This document shows positions 9,313-17,444 of a stretch of DNA of 51,208 nucleotides, piece by piece. The stretch is from an uncultured Bacteroidales bacterium (lineage in GTDB: Bacteria; Bacteroidota; Bacteroidia; Bacteroidales; UBA932). The stretch is from NCBI GenBank assembly GCA_900316045.1, contig ONBM01000004.1, positions 1 through 51,208 on the forward strand, read 5' to 3'. The notes below the pieces were generated by a model. It did not search any database. It saw only the letters and a list, made by a program, of their open reading frames with translations, and was not told where the DNA came from. The position numbers were made by a program, and so were the translations under genes. Numbering within the stretch: position 1 is the stretch's first letter; each line of letters starts with the position of its first letter.

Positions 9313-9333
9313 TATAATATTAAAAATATTTAC
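9290..9333. promoter_or_regulatory. shared two-part AT-rich element, copy A (candidate ROK operator)
   Basis: Left part TTAATATTTTT at 9290-9300, 16 bases of spacer, right part ATATTAAAAATATTTAC at 9317-9333. The left part and AAAAATATT (9322-9330) are also an inverted repeat about three helical turns apart. The second copy is at 12065-12108 with the same order, orientation and 16-base spacer. It overlaps the -33/-7 spacer of the operon promoter, a place where a repressor would block RNA polymerase. Confidence 0.55.
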
Positions 9334-9358
9334 GAACTATGAGAAAATATTACAACAA

Positions 9359-9380
9359 AGTCCAGTCTTTCGCCTGGACT
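9359..9380 (-). terminator. hairpin terminator after the ROK gene
   Basis: Perfect 7-bp stem AGTCCAG (9359-9365) / CTGGACT (9374-9380) with an 8-base loop. On the minus strand the stem is followed by TTTGTTGTAATATTTT. It lies 33 bp beyond the stop of the ROK regulator gene and separates that operon from the SusCD operon promoter. Confidence 0.7.
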
Positions 9381-9412
9381 AAGAAAAAATAATGAATATT
9401 TTTATGAATATT

Positions 9413-10615
9413 CTACATCAGCCCCAAAAGCTTGCTGCGGGAGAGCATGCAGTCTCCGATTGGGCCGGCGCGGCGTTCCAGCTTGGAAAGCTTAATGGTC
9501 GTGTCGCGGTTTACGATGTTCAGTGACAATTTATTGACTGCGGATTTCAAAGGTAGCATCAAGTAGTCCTTGCCAATAATGAGACGGCCGCCGATCACCA
9601 CCAGGTCGGGATTGAATATATTAATGAGGCCGGCTATCCCTTGGCCAAGATTAGTCCCTATTTCTTCCATGACTTCAATTGCGAGCACGTCCTCTTCCTC
9701 TACGGCAGTTAAAATCTCATCCATGGTCAAGTCCCCGTTTTTCTTGAATTTCTCGCTGAGCGTCGAGGCTCTTTCCTGCTTCAGTTTCTCTATTATCATC
9801 CGGTGCATTGCCGAGCCTGACGCACCGGTTTCCAGGCAGCCGACTTTCCCGCACTGGCATATCTGATTATTGTGGAGCATGGGGAAGTGGCCGAATTCTC
9901 CGGAATAGCCGGACTTCCCGTAATACAGTTTTCCGTTGATGATGATGCCCATTCCCAGACCCCAGCTCAGGTTAATGAACAAGACATTGCTCTCGTTGTT
10001 GCACACTCCGCACCTGTATTCCCCGAATGCCATTGCCCTGGAATCATTTTCAACCGTCACAGGGATGCCTAGCTCTTTGCTAAGCAAGTCGCTGAAAGGC
10101 TGCTCCTCGCCGATGAAGTAAGAAAAGCTGTAGCCGGTGTCTGTGTTCACTCGGCCAGTCACGCTCACTCCGCACCCTAGCACTTTGGAGAAATCGAAGC
10201 CTTCTTCCTTGATGATGGCCTTGATTTCTTTTCCAAGATCAGAGAGTGATTCGGGCGTGCTTCCCAGCTTGAGAGGGATATCCTCCTTGTAAAGCTGCAT
10301 CCTGCCTTTGAAGTCTGTGAGAGCTAAATGAATGTGGCTCCTTCCGACGTCGACTCCTGCAATGTAGCCAGCATCCGGGTTAAGGCCGTACATGCTTGAA
10401 CGTCTGCCACCAGTAGAGCCCACCTTGCCGAGATCCTCGAGAAAGCCGTCATCTACTAATTCGCTGACTAGTTTGCTTACCGTAGGAATGCTAGCATTCA
10501 GTTCCTTGCTGAAGTCAGCTATGCTCCAGCTTTCTTCGCTTATGCACAGGTTTATTATTTGTCTTTTAGTGATCGAACTCTTACTGCCCGAATCGTTTAA
10601 AAAAGAACTATCCAT
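9413..10615 (-). CDS. ROK family (NagC/XylR-type) transcriptional regulator
   Basis: 400 residues from the ATG at 10615-10613. A longer in-frame start would overlap the upstream transporter gene by 187 bp and is rejected. Residues about 14-60 form a winged helix-turn-helix (TKRQIINLCISEESWS; IPTVSKLVSELVDDGFL). The ROK kinase-like part follows: VDVGRSHIHLALTDFKG, ENDSRAMAFGEY, GYSGEFGHFP and the zinc motif CQCGKVGCLE. DVGRS replaces the kinase DxGxT, suiting a sensor and not an enzyme. Such proteins repress sugar genes until an inducer binds. The gene follows the MFS transporter after 2 bp, and a shared element upstream of both operons suggests it controls itself and the SusCD operon. Confidence 0.9.
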   Translation of the reverse strand: MDSSFLNDSGSKSSITKRQIINLCISEESWSIADFSKELNASIPTVSKLVSELVDDGFLEDLGKVGSTGGRRSSMYGLNPDAGYIAGVDVGRSHIHLALTDFKGRMQLYKEDIPLKLGSTPESLSDLGKEIKAIIKEEGFDFSKVLGCGVSVTGRVNTDTGYSFSYFIGEEQPFSDLLSKELGIPVTVENDSRAMAFGEYRCGVCNNESNVLFINLSWGLGMGIIINGKLYYGKSGYSGEFGHFPMLHNNQICQCGKVGCLETGASGSAMHRMIIEKLKQERASTLSEKFKKNGDLTMDEILTAVEEEDVLAIEVMEEIGTNLGQGIAGLINIFNPDLVVIGGRLIIGKDYLMLPLKSAVNKLSLNIVNRDTTIKLSKLERRAGPIGDCMLSRSKLLGLM

Positions 10616-10617
10616 CT

Positions 10618-12039
10618 TTATTTTTTGTTTTTCCAGTATTGTTCTATTTCTTCGAGTGTTTTTCCAGTAGTTTCTGGAATTTCTTTCCACATGATCAGCA
10701 TATAAGGGATGCACATTGCGGCGAACAAGAAGAATGTGCCAGCAGGAGTAAGCGTTGAAAGCATCCAGGGAGTAAGCTGGCCGATAAGGTAAGTGCCTAC
10801 CCATAGCGCCAGGCCAGCTATGCTCATCGCTAGGCCGCGGACCTTGTTTGGATACATCTCGGAGAGCAGCACGAATACGACAGCACTGATGGAAATCGCC
10901 GTGCAGAAAACGTAGAGTAGGAAGAAAACCAGCAGGAAGGTGCTTCCCAGTCCTATTGCTGAACCTTTCCAGAAATAGAGCCCGGTCATCAGCAGGCAGA
11001 ATATCATTCCGCTCACGCCCCAGTAGACCAGCTGCTTGCGCCCCACCTTGTCAATGATCAGCAAGGCGATGACTGTCGTCAGCATATTCACGATTCCGAC
11101 TAGAACCTGCGAGAACAGGGCATCTCCGCCTGAAAGGCCAGCATCCTGGAATATCTGCGGACCATAATAAAGGACTGCGTTCACTCCCATGAATTGACCT
11201 AGGATGGCTATGGCTGAGCCGAATATGACGGCCTTCAATATGTCTGGCTCCAGCAAAGCCTTCCACTCCGATTTCGTCTCGCCTTGGATGGAAGTCTTAG
11301 TGAGGGCAATTTGCTCACTGACGGCATCAGGACTTTTGAATATTCTTAATAATATATTCGATGCTTTATCTTCTCTTCCTTTTACGATCAGCCACCTGGG
11401 GCTCTCTGGAATGAAGAATATCACTATGAGGAAGAGCAGGTCCGGAATAGTCTCGCATCCGAGCATCCCTCTCCAGTATTCCGAGTGGAACAGCTTCTCT
11501 CCCCAGGCTCCGGCTGTGGCATCGTCGCTCGTCGCATTCTTTAGAATGAAATAATTGATGAGGTAGGCTAGCAAGAACCCTATTGTCACGGCAAGCTGGT
11601 AAAGTGAGACTAGCGTGCCGCGTTTTTCGGGGATTGCAATCTCTGATATATAAATAGGTGAGACTATCGACACTACGCCAATTCCGAATCCTCCGATGAT
11701 CCTGTAGACGACCAGCTGGGTGAAGTCTGCGCTGAAGGCGCATCCGATTGCCGAGATGCTGAACATGATGGCTGAAATCAGCATGGTGATTTTTCGCCCG
11801 AGACCGTCGCTCATCATTCCTGCTACCAGCACTCCTGCAATGGAGCCAATAAGGGCGCAGCCTACGTACCATCCCACTTGCAGGTCGTTCAACTGAAACT
11901 GCTGGCCAACGATTGTGGTAGTGCCGGAGATGACGGCGGTATCGTAACCGAAAAGAATGCCTCCGAGTGCCGCTACAATGGATAGAAAGACAACGTAGCC
12001 CATGTTTACGCCACGTCGGGTATTGAGAGTTACAGTCAT
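10618..12039 (-). CDS. sugar porter (SP) family MFS transporter
   Basis: 473 residues with about 12 hydrophobic segments. SP-family marks are visible: FGYDTAVISGTT in helix 1, SDGLGRKITML after helix 2, YRIIGGFGIGVVSIVSPIYI SE-type helix 4/5 region, PESPRWLIVKGRE after helix 6, DKVGRKQLV after helix 8 and PETTGKTLEEIEQYW at the C-terminus. These place it with XylE/GLUT-type proton-sugar symporters in the inner membrane. It probably carries the monosaccharide or small product released by the locus enzymes. It is first in an operon with the ROK regulator. A second Met (NMGYVVFL, residue 13) is an alternative start. Confidence 0.92.
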   Translation of the reverse strand: MTVTLNTRRGVNMGYVVFLSIVAALGGILFGYDTAVISGTTTIVGQQFQLNDLQVGWYVGCALIGSIAGVLVAGMMSDGLGRKITMLISAIMFSISAIGCAFSADFTQLVVYRIIGGFGIGVVSIVSPIYISEIAIPEKRGTLVSLYQLAVTIGFLLAYLINYFILKNATSDDATAGAWGEKLFHSEYWRGMLGCETIPDLLFLIVIFFIPESPRWLIVKGREDKASNILLRIFKSPDAVSEQIALTKTSIQGETKSEWKALLEPDILKAVIFGSAIAILGQFMGVNAVLYYGPQIFQDAGLSGGDALFSQVLVGIVNMLTTVIALLIIDKVGRKQLVYWGVSGMIFCLLMTGLYFWKGSAIGLGSTFLLVFFLLYVFCTAISISAVVFVLLSEMYPNKVRGLAMSIAGLALWVGTYLIGQLTPWMLSTLTPAGTFFLFAAMCIPYMLIMWKEIPETTGKTLEEIEQYWKNKK

Positions 12040-12055
12040 TTTGCGTTATTTTTTG

Positions 12056-12063
12056 CGAAGTTA
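12056..12063 (-). promoter_or_regulatory. candidate -7 box of the MFS-ROK operon
   Basis: Minus-strand TAACTTCG, one mismatch from TAnnTTTG, 16 bases upstream of the ATG. Transcription would start near 12049, leaving a leader of about 10 bases. The shared AT-rich element begins directly next to it, as in the SusCD operon promoter. I see no good -33 box. Confidence 0.4.
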
Positions 12064-12064
12064 C

Positions 12065-12108
12065 TTAATATTTTTCATGATGCTCTAATGAATATTAAAA
12101 TTTTTCAC
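12065..12108. promoter_or_regulatory. shared two-part AT-rich element, copy B (candidate ROK operator)
   Basis: TTAATATTTTT at 12065-12075, 16-base spacer, ATATTAAAATTTTTCAC at 12092-12108. Compared with copy A at 9290-9333 the left part is identical over 11 bases and the right part agrees at 14 of 17, with identical spacing. The spacer itself is not conserved. Such a pattern fits a protein binding site rather than general AT richness. Confidence 0.55.
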
Positions 12109-12198
12109 TAATATATCTATAAATGAAAATTTATGTTTTTTTAGTGATTCTAAACTATCAAATGCAATTATATTATAGCAAAAATGAAAATTAATTGC

Positions 12199-12206
12199 TT
12201 ACTTTG
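12199..12206 (+). promoter_or_regulatory. possible -7 box of the lpx cluster
   Basis: TTACTTTG, one mismatch from TAnnTTTG, 33 bases before the lpxD ATG. No TTTG is present at the -33 distance. The rest of the 12109-12198 stretch is AT-rich without a recognised site. Confidence 0.3.
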
Positions 12207-12239
12207 TGGACGATTTCGAACCTTAAGAAGTAGAAAGTA

Positions 12240-13229
12240 ATGGAATATACAGCAAAGCAGTTGGCTCAGTTGCTGAAAGGAACGGTTGAGGGAGACCCAG
12301 ATGCGAAAGTGACGTCTTTCGCCAAGATAGAGCATGGGAAGCCCGGGCAGCTTTGTTTCTTAGCGAATCCTAAATACGAGCATTACGCATATACTTGCAA
12401 GGCTAGCATCCTGTTGGTGAACAAGAGCTTCACTCCTAAAGAAAAGGTTCAGCCTACGATGGTGAGAGTTGAGGATGCCTACAAGTCGCTCGCCGATTTG
12501 TTGAAGTATGTCGCCACGAAAAGACGTACGGACAGGAGACACAGAGGCTTTCGCTCGTCATGGTTCCTTACCACCAAATTCGGTAAGAAAGTTTATCTAG
12601 GCAGTCATTCTTACGTTGGACATCACGCCAGAATCGGAGATCATACAAAGATATACGAGAACGTTTATGTTGGCGACAACACTAAGATAGGCTCGAACTG
12701 CATTATTTATCCGGGCGTAGTGATATATCCCGGAATGGTTATAGGGAACAACGTCATCATTCATGCAAATGCCGTAATCGGATCCGATGGTTTCGGGAAT
12801 GCACCTCTTAAAGACGGCTCCTGGGAAAAAATCGAACATATCGGAAACGTGGTGATTGGCGATAATGTAGAGATTGGCGCATGCACTACGATTGACAAAT
12901 CCGAGATGGAGTCCACTATCATCGGCAATGGAGTGAAAATTGATAATCTCTGCCAAATCGCTCATAACGTGCAGATTGGTGATAACACTGTGATGGCTGC
13001 GCAATGCGGCATCGCCGGTTCCACGAAGATTGGCAAGAATTGTGTACTTGCTGGCCAGGTAGGCATCGCCGGCCACCTCGTCATCGCAGACCATACTACG
13101 ATAGGCGCGCAGGCTGGCGTGATCGGCAATGTTAAGGAAGAAGGCCAAGTGCTCCTGGGCTCGCCGTCTCTCCCTTTGAAGAATTACTTAAGAAGCTACG
13201 CTGTGTTCAAGAATCAGGGCAAAGACTAG
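12240..13229 (+). CDS. lpxD: LpxD, UDP-3-O-(3-hydroxyacyl)glucosamine N-acyltransferase
   Basis: 329 residues. LpxD adds the second 3-hydroxyacyl chain in lipid A synthesis, in the cytoplasm. The N-terminal uridine-binding domain (residues 1-95; [20 protein letters not shown]) is followed by a left-handed beta-helix of hexapeptide repeats (about 118-300). The catalytic His is His242 in [10 protein letters not shown]. The C-terminus [11 protein letters not shown] is short: many Bacteroidetes LpxD continue with a helical tail after SYAVFKN. In another frame the sequence after VFK stays open to a TGA that overlaps the lpxC ATG (ATGA). Residues 94-108 are also unusually basic ([15 protein letters not shown]). 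Both may reflect small frame changes. First gene of lpxD-lpxC-lpxA. Confidence 0.93.
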   Translation: MEYTAKQLAQLLKGTVEGDPDAKVTSFAKIEHGKPGQLCFLANPKYEHYAYTCKASILLVNKSFTPKEKVQPTMVRVEDAYKSLADLLKYVATKRRTDRRHRGFRSSWFLTTKFGKKVYLGSHSYVGHHARIGDHTKIYENVYVGDNTKIGSNCIIYPGVVIYPGMVIGNNVIIHANAVIGSDGFGNAPLKDGSWEKIEHIGNVVIGDNVEIGACTTIDKSEMESTIIGNGVKIDNLCQIAHNVQIGDNTVMAAQCGIAGSTKIGKNCVLAGQVGIAGHLVIADHTTIGAQAGVIGNVKEEGQVLLGSPSLPLKNYLRSYAVFKNQGKD

Positions 13230-13248
13230 CAGAAAATATTGAGAATAA

Positions 13249-14169
13249 ATGATTCCACAGAAACAATCCACTCTGGTCACCGAATATCATTACGAGGGAA
13301 AAGGCTTGCATACCGGCAAGGTTTCCCACATGACATTGAAACCGGCTCCTGAGAATACAGGAATACTCTTCCATAGGACTGACCTCGGTGAAAATGCGTT
13401 CATTAAGCCTCTCGCTGAATATATCACCTCGACTTCCCGGAATACTACCATTACGGACGGCAAAGTCTCCGTTCTCACGCTGGAGCATCTGATGTCCGCT
13501 CTGACGGGAATGGGCGTGGATAACGTCTTGGTGGAACTCGACAATGCCGAGGTTCCTATTCTTGACGGAAGCGCAAGATTCTATGTTGAGCCTCTGAAAA
13601 GGGATGGGCTCAGGCAGCAAGATGCCATGAGGGAATATATCCCCTTGGATAAAGAAATAATGGTAACCGATGAGAAGTCTGGCTCATGGGTTAAGATAAC
13701 CCCCTCTGAAGAAGTGAGTTATGATGCTACCATAGATTTCGGGTCAAATGTGCTCGGCATACAGGAGGCGCATTGGGACCCTTCCTTGGATTATGCGACC
13801 GAAATTGGTTATTGCCGCACGTTCGTATTCCTGCACGAAGTGGCGTACCTCTTCCAGAATAACCTTATCAAGGGTGGGGACGTAGACAACGCAATAGTGA
13901 TAGTTGAGCACCCTTTGCCGCAGGAACAATTCGAGCAATTGAAAGCGGTCTTCAACCATCCGAATATCTCCGTGAATGGAAACGGGTATCTGAATAACCT
14001 CGAGCTCCATTTCCCGAATGAATGCGGCCGTCACAAGCTGCTGGATCTCATCGGGGACGTGAGGCTCTGCGGAGGTTTCATTAAAGGAAAAGTTTCTGCA
14101 TTCAAGCCAGGTCATTCCATCAATAGCATGCTGACCAAGGCTGTGAGACAATATGTTCAAAATAAGTAA
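13249..14169 (+). CDS. lpxC: LpxC, UDP-3-O-acyl-N-acetylglucosamine deacetylase (no FabZ fusion)
   Basis: 306 residues. LpxC is the zinc deacetylase that makes the first committed step of lipid A synthesis. Visible residues: Glu79-His80 in LTLEHLMSAL (catalytic Glu and zinc ligand), His262 and Asp266 in RHKLLDLIGD (zinc ligands), and His289 in KPGHSINSML (general acid). In most Bacteroidetes LpxC is fused to the dehydratase FabZ, giving about 460 residues. Here the protein stops right after the LpxC domain (AVRQYVQNK) and lpxA begins 12 bp later, so no FabZ is encoded in the cluster. The start is ATG 13249. Confidence 0.95.
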   Translation: MIPQKQSTLVTEYHYEGKGLHTGKVSHMTLKPAPENTGILFHRTDLGENAFIKPLAEYITSTSRNTTITDGKVSVLTLEHLMSALTGMGVDNVLVELDNAEVPILDGSARFYVEPLKRDGLRQQDAMREYIPLDKEIMVTDEKSGSWVKITPSEEVSYDATIDFGSNVLGIQEAHWDPSLDYATEIGYCRTFVFLHEVAYLFQNNLIKGGDVDNAIVIVEHPLPQEQFEQLKAVFNHPNISVNGNGYLNNLELHFPNECGRHKLLDLIGDVRLCGGFIKGKVSAFKPGHSINSMLTKAVRQYVQNK

Positions 14170-14181
14170 AATCTAAAAGTC

Positions 14182-14994
14182 ATGAATAATATTTCACCAC
14201 TTGCATGCGTAAGCAAGAAAGCCATTTTAGGCGATAATATAGAAATCGGACCTTTCGCTTTCGTCGATGATGACGTTGAAATAGGGGACGGTTGCAAAAT
14301 CCTTCCTCACGCTACCATATTCAAATATGTCAAGATGGGGAAAAACTGCGAGATTTTCCCCGGCGCAGTTGTCGGGGCAATCCCTCAGGACCTAAAATAC
14401 GAGGGAGAGATAACCCATGTGGAGATTGGCGACAACGTCACTATCCGTGAGTGTGCGACCATTAACAGAGGCACGAAGGCCAGCGGCAAACTTGTCACCA
14501 AAATAGGGGACAACTCGCTTATAATGTCATACGTTCACGTGGCGCATGATTGCGTGATAGGAAAGCATTGCATCCTCGTAAGCTATTCCGGAGTGGCAGG
14601 AGAGACGAATGTGGATGACTGGGCGATCCTCGGGGGTGGTGCGAAGGCTCATCAATTCTCTAAGATAGGATGTCATGCAATGGTCGGCGGCATGTCGAAA
14701 ATTAACAAAGACATTCCCCCTTACGTTCTTTGTGGCCGCGATCCTATCTGTTACGCAGGAGTCAACATCGTCGGTCTCCGCCGTCGCGGCTTCTCTTCAG
14801 ACGTAATTCGCAATATCAGGGATATTTACGATACTATCTATTTCCAGGGCTATAACATCTCGGATGGATGCGCCAAGGTCGAGGCCGGATTCCCTCAGAG
14901 CGAAGAGCGCGACACCATCCTGAATTTCATCAAGAACTCTAAGAGAGGAATAATCAGAGCGAATGATTCCAAGGAAAAAGGCGAGATAGAGTAG
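14182..14994 (+). CDS. lpxA: LpxA, UDP-N-acetylglucosamine acyltransferase
   Basis: 270 residues. LpxA attaches the first 3-hydroxyacyl chain to UDP-GlcNAc, a cytoplasmic trimer. The N-terminal two thirds are hexapeptide repeats (LGDNIEIGPFAFVDDDVEIG onward); the catalytic His is His122 in HVAHDCVIGKHC, and GAIPQDLKYEGE and GLRRRGFS are typical LpxA signatures. The C-terminal helical domain ends with a polar tail (SKEKGEIE) that makes it a little longer than common LpxA. Third lpx gene, followed after 3 bp by the WbqC-family gene with a GGA just before that ATG. Confidence 0.96.
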   Translation: MNNISPLACVSKKAILGDNIEIGPFAFVDDDVEIGDGCKILPHATIFKYVKMGKNCEIFPGAVVGAIPQDLKYEGEITHVEIGDNVTIRECATINRGTKASGKLVTKIGDNSLIMSYVHVAHDCVIGKHCILVSYSGVAGETNVDDWAILGGGAKAHQFSKIGCHAMVGGMSKINKDIPPYVLCGRDPICYAGVNIVGLRRRGFSSDVIRNIRDIYDTIYFQGYNISDGCAKVEAGFPQSEERDTILNFIKNSKRGIIRANDSKEKGEIE

Positions 14995-14997
14995 GAA

Positions 14998-15675
14998 ATG
15001 GCCCTGCTGCTAAGCATAGCTTATCTTCCTCCGATCAGCTATTTCGCACTGATAGCTAAAGGCTTGGTTTTGTCAGCGGACAAAGTCGAGCCTTCTGTCG
15101 TATATATTGAAGCTTGCGAGAATTATCAGAAGCAGAGCTGGCGCAACAGATGTCGTTTTTATGCTTCTGACGGCCCCCAGTATTTGAATTTCCCAATCGT
15201 CCATGAAGGCTCGCACGAGTTGCCGATCACTCAGATAAAGGTCGATTATAAGACAGGATGGATCATTCGCACTGAACGAGCGATAGTCTCTGCTTACAAG
15301 ACTTCAGCTTATTTCGACTACTATAAAGATGAGTTGTTCTCGATTTTGGATGCCCATCCAGAGACCCTTTTCGAGCTGGACATGGACATATTGCGTTTCT
15401 TCCTTGCTAAAACAGGCATCGCAGCTGAGATTAGGCTGACAAATGAATATGTTCAAGTGGCATCGTACGCTGAAGCCCTTCCTACAAAGTACGGCTTGGA
15501 TTACAGGGAAATCCTCCACCCGAAGAGACCTGACAATGTCTTGGATGAGCTGGGCCTGAAAAAACCGTACTTCCAAGTCTTCGCCCAGAAGTACGGTTTC
15601 GTTTCCAACCTATCTATAATGGACCTCTTGTTCAACGAAGGTCCCGACTCGATACTCTACCTAAAGAATATTTAG
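14998..15675 (+). CDS. WbqC-family protein
   Basis: 225 residues. The N-terminal pattern (AYLPPISYFALIAKG, then YIEACENYQKQSWRNRCRFY) is the hallmark of the WbqC family, often found in O-antigen loci and in a conserved Bacteroidetes context. The biochemical role is not well established. No signal peptide. It is probably translated with lpxA (3-bp gap). Its stop overlaps the stop of the converging outer membrane protein gene (TTAG, 15672-15675), so the two operons meet with no room for a conventional terminator. Confidence 0.85.
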   Translation: MALLLSIAYLPPISYFALIAKGLVLSADKVEPSVVYIEACENYQKQSWRNRCRFYASDGPQYLNFPIVHEGSHELPITQIKVDYKTGWIIRTERAIVSAYKTSAYFDYYKDELFSILDAHPETLFELDMDILRFFLAKTGIAAEIRLTNEYVQVASYAEALPTKYGLDYREILHPKRPDNVLDELGLKKPYFQVFAQKYGFVSNLSIMDLLFNEGPDSILYLKNI

Positions 15676-17393
15676 AATCTCCAGCCCAGAGTGAGGACAA
15701 CGTCCCAGCGATCTCTAGAACTCTTGAGAAGAGGTGAATCTGCATCGCTCAAGTAATTGATGTATGGGGAGATATATTCATTCGAGTAGCTCGTCAGCCT
15801 TCCTGCAAGGTCGCAGAAGAATGAGCCAGGGGAGGAGTAGCCCAGTCCGACGGAAAATGCATTCAACTTGTGATGCGAGGTGGCTGTTTCCTTCCCGGTA
15901 TCGCTTATATATTGTCCTATAGGGGTAGTCGTATAGTTGTATCCGGCCCGGATTGCAATGTCTGCGGCTGGTTTAACTTCCGCTCCTAGCCTCAGTGTGT
16001 GCGATTTACCCATTAAATCCTTAATGCTGGAGTTTACCGCATCGAAAGTATCGTTGTCATACTCGTGATTGTTGTTATTCTTGAATTTCATCAGGCTGTA
16101 ATCGGTCAGCTCGTAATCTGCGCTAATCATTGCCATTCCAGCGAAAGTGTATGCGAGTCCGGCATTGAAGATGAAAGGAGAGCGCAGCTTGTAATCGAAA
16201 TCTCCTTCAGGAGAATAGGCGCTGCCATCGTTGCCCCTGTCGCTATATTGAACATCGGCGGCGTTCTGCCACTTCTCGTGAACATCGAACAGGGTAGGGG
16301 TCTGAATGGCGGCACCCAAACGGAGTCCTCCGCCAGGCCTGGCTATGAAACCGAACTTCCCATAAACCCCGGTCGCATCCATGGAATAAGAATAGCGAGC
16401 CCGATAGTTATCGAAATTAATCGTGTAATTGTTGCCGTTATTGTCGGTCAGAACAATCGGGAAATCAGATGGATTCTGCGCATATTCCTTGAAATATTCG
16501 TGATAGTTGTAATCTATGGTCGTAATCCCAAGATTTGCTCCAAAGTAGAATACGTCAGAGATGTTGAAGCCGACGTTAAACACTATGTCATCCTTGCTGC
16601 CTGTCACCTTACGCCCGTAGGTCTGATTCAGAGGCCCTCCGATGTGCACGTTATATATTCGGTTCCCGTCTTTGTCATGTTCGTCTGTCGGGGTGAAGAC
16701 CTCAGTAGCTCCAATATAGCGATAAACGTAAGCCGGGTCATTCGAGTCTCCATAGTTGCTTATGGCTCCCGCCTGTGCGTTCACGATTGAGGTCCAAGGA
16801 GCATAATAACCTCTGTCGTCCCCGTGGTAATACGGGTAATCTCCGTCATCGATGCTTGAACCGTTAGCGTCTAGATAGCCATTCAGAAATCCGGAATTGA
16901 AACCTTCTGCAAGGACGGACATGGCTCCTAGGTAACTGGACTTGTCGTTCATTCCTCCTCCGACGATTTTGTTCAGGAATTTGTTGGTGCTGTTCATGAC
17001 TACGCCATAGGAAATGCTCTTAAGGCCTCGGTCATTACCCAAATTGAAGTTAATCACGGCACCGAAATTCGGAATGTTGAATCTGGATATGGAAGAGTTA
17101 TTCTCGTTAGAGAATTTCCCGTCGCCGTAAGGGCTGTACGAGTTACTCGTGCTGCCGAAGGAAATTCCTGGAGTGATCGTGAATTGCGAATAACCCATTA
17201 CCGCCGAGCCTGCAGGGTTGAAGCCTATGGTGCCTAGATCCCCGCCAACTGCAGTGACTGCGTTGCCCATACCGATGGATCTGGCAGTTCCGTAGTAAGT
17301 GTTCTGGCTGAATGTATATGCGTCTTGCGCAGTCTGAGCCCCTGCGGCGATTGCCGCAAAAGAGAACAGAGAAATTAGTAATGTCTTTTTCAT
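15672..17393 (-). CDS. FadL/OMPP1-like outer membrane transport protein
   Basis: 573 residues with a signal peptide (FAAIAAGAQ, about 19 residues). The mature start, AYTFSQNTYYGTARSIGMGNA-VTAVGGDLGTIGFNPAG, matches the hatch region of Bacteroidetes FadL-type proteins. The rest has alternating beta-barrel strands and ends in DVVLTLGWRF, a good C-terminal beta signal. FadL-like channels move hydrophobic compounds across the outer membrane; the ligand here is unknown. It follows the Trp/Tyr-rich lipoprotein gene by 51 bp on the same strand and may be co-transcribed with it. Confidence 0.85.
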   Translation of the reverse strand: MKKTLLISLFSFAAIAAGAQTAQDAYTFSQNTYYGTARSIGMGNAVTAVGGDLGTIGFNPAGSAVMGYSQFTITPGISFGSTSNSYSPYGDGKFSNENNSSISRFNIPNFGAVINFNLGNDRGLKSISYGVVMNSTNKFLNKIVGGGMNDKSSYLGAMSVLAEGFNSGFLNGYLDANGSSIDDGDYPYYHGDDRGYYAPWTSIVNAQAGAISNYGDSNDPAYVYRYIGATEVFTPTDEHDKDGNRIYNVHIGGPLNQTYGRKVTGSKDDIVFNVGFNISDVFYFGANLGITTIDYNYHEYFKEYAQNPSDFPIVLTDNNGNNYTINFDNYRARYSYSMDATGVYGKFGFIARPGGGLRLGAAIQTPTLFDVHEKWQNAADVQYSDRGNDGSAYSPEGDFDYKLRSPFIFNAGLAYTFAGMAMISADYELTDYSLMKFKNNNNHEYDNDTFDAVNSSIKDLMGKSHTLRLGAEVKPAADIAIRAGYNYTTTPIGQYISDTGKETATSHHKLNAFSVGLGYSSPGSFFCDLAGRLTSYSNEYISPYINYLSDADSPLLKSSRDRWDVVLTLGWRF

Positions 17394-17444
17394 TTTAGTT
17401 CGTATTATAGAATAAATTTAGGAAGGTATCTATAATTACTGCTG

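Noticed and set aside
10616..10804. 63-codon N-terminal extension of the ROK regulator frame
   Set aside because: It overlaps the MFS gene by 187 bp, has no ROK-like content, and the ATG at 10615 gives a normal winged-helix start 2 bp after the transporter stop.
1..12039. Sialic acid catabolic locus, suggested by the AGE-family epimerase
   Set aside because: No sialidase, neuraminate lyase or NanT-type carrier is seen; the transporter is of the sugar-porter type.
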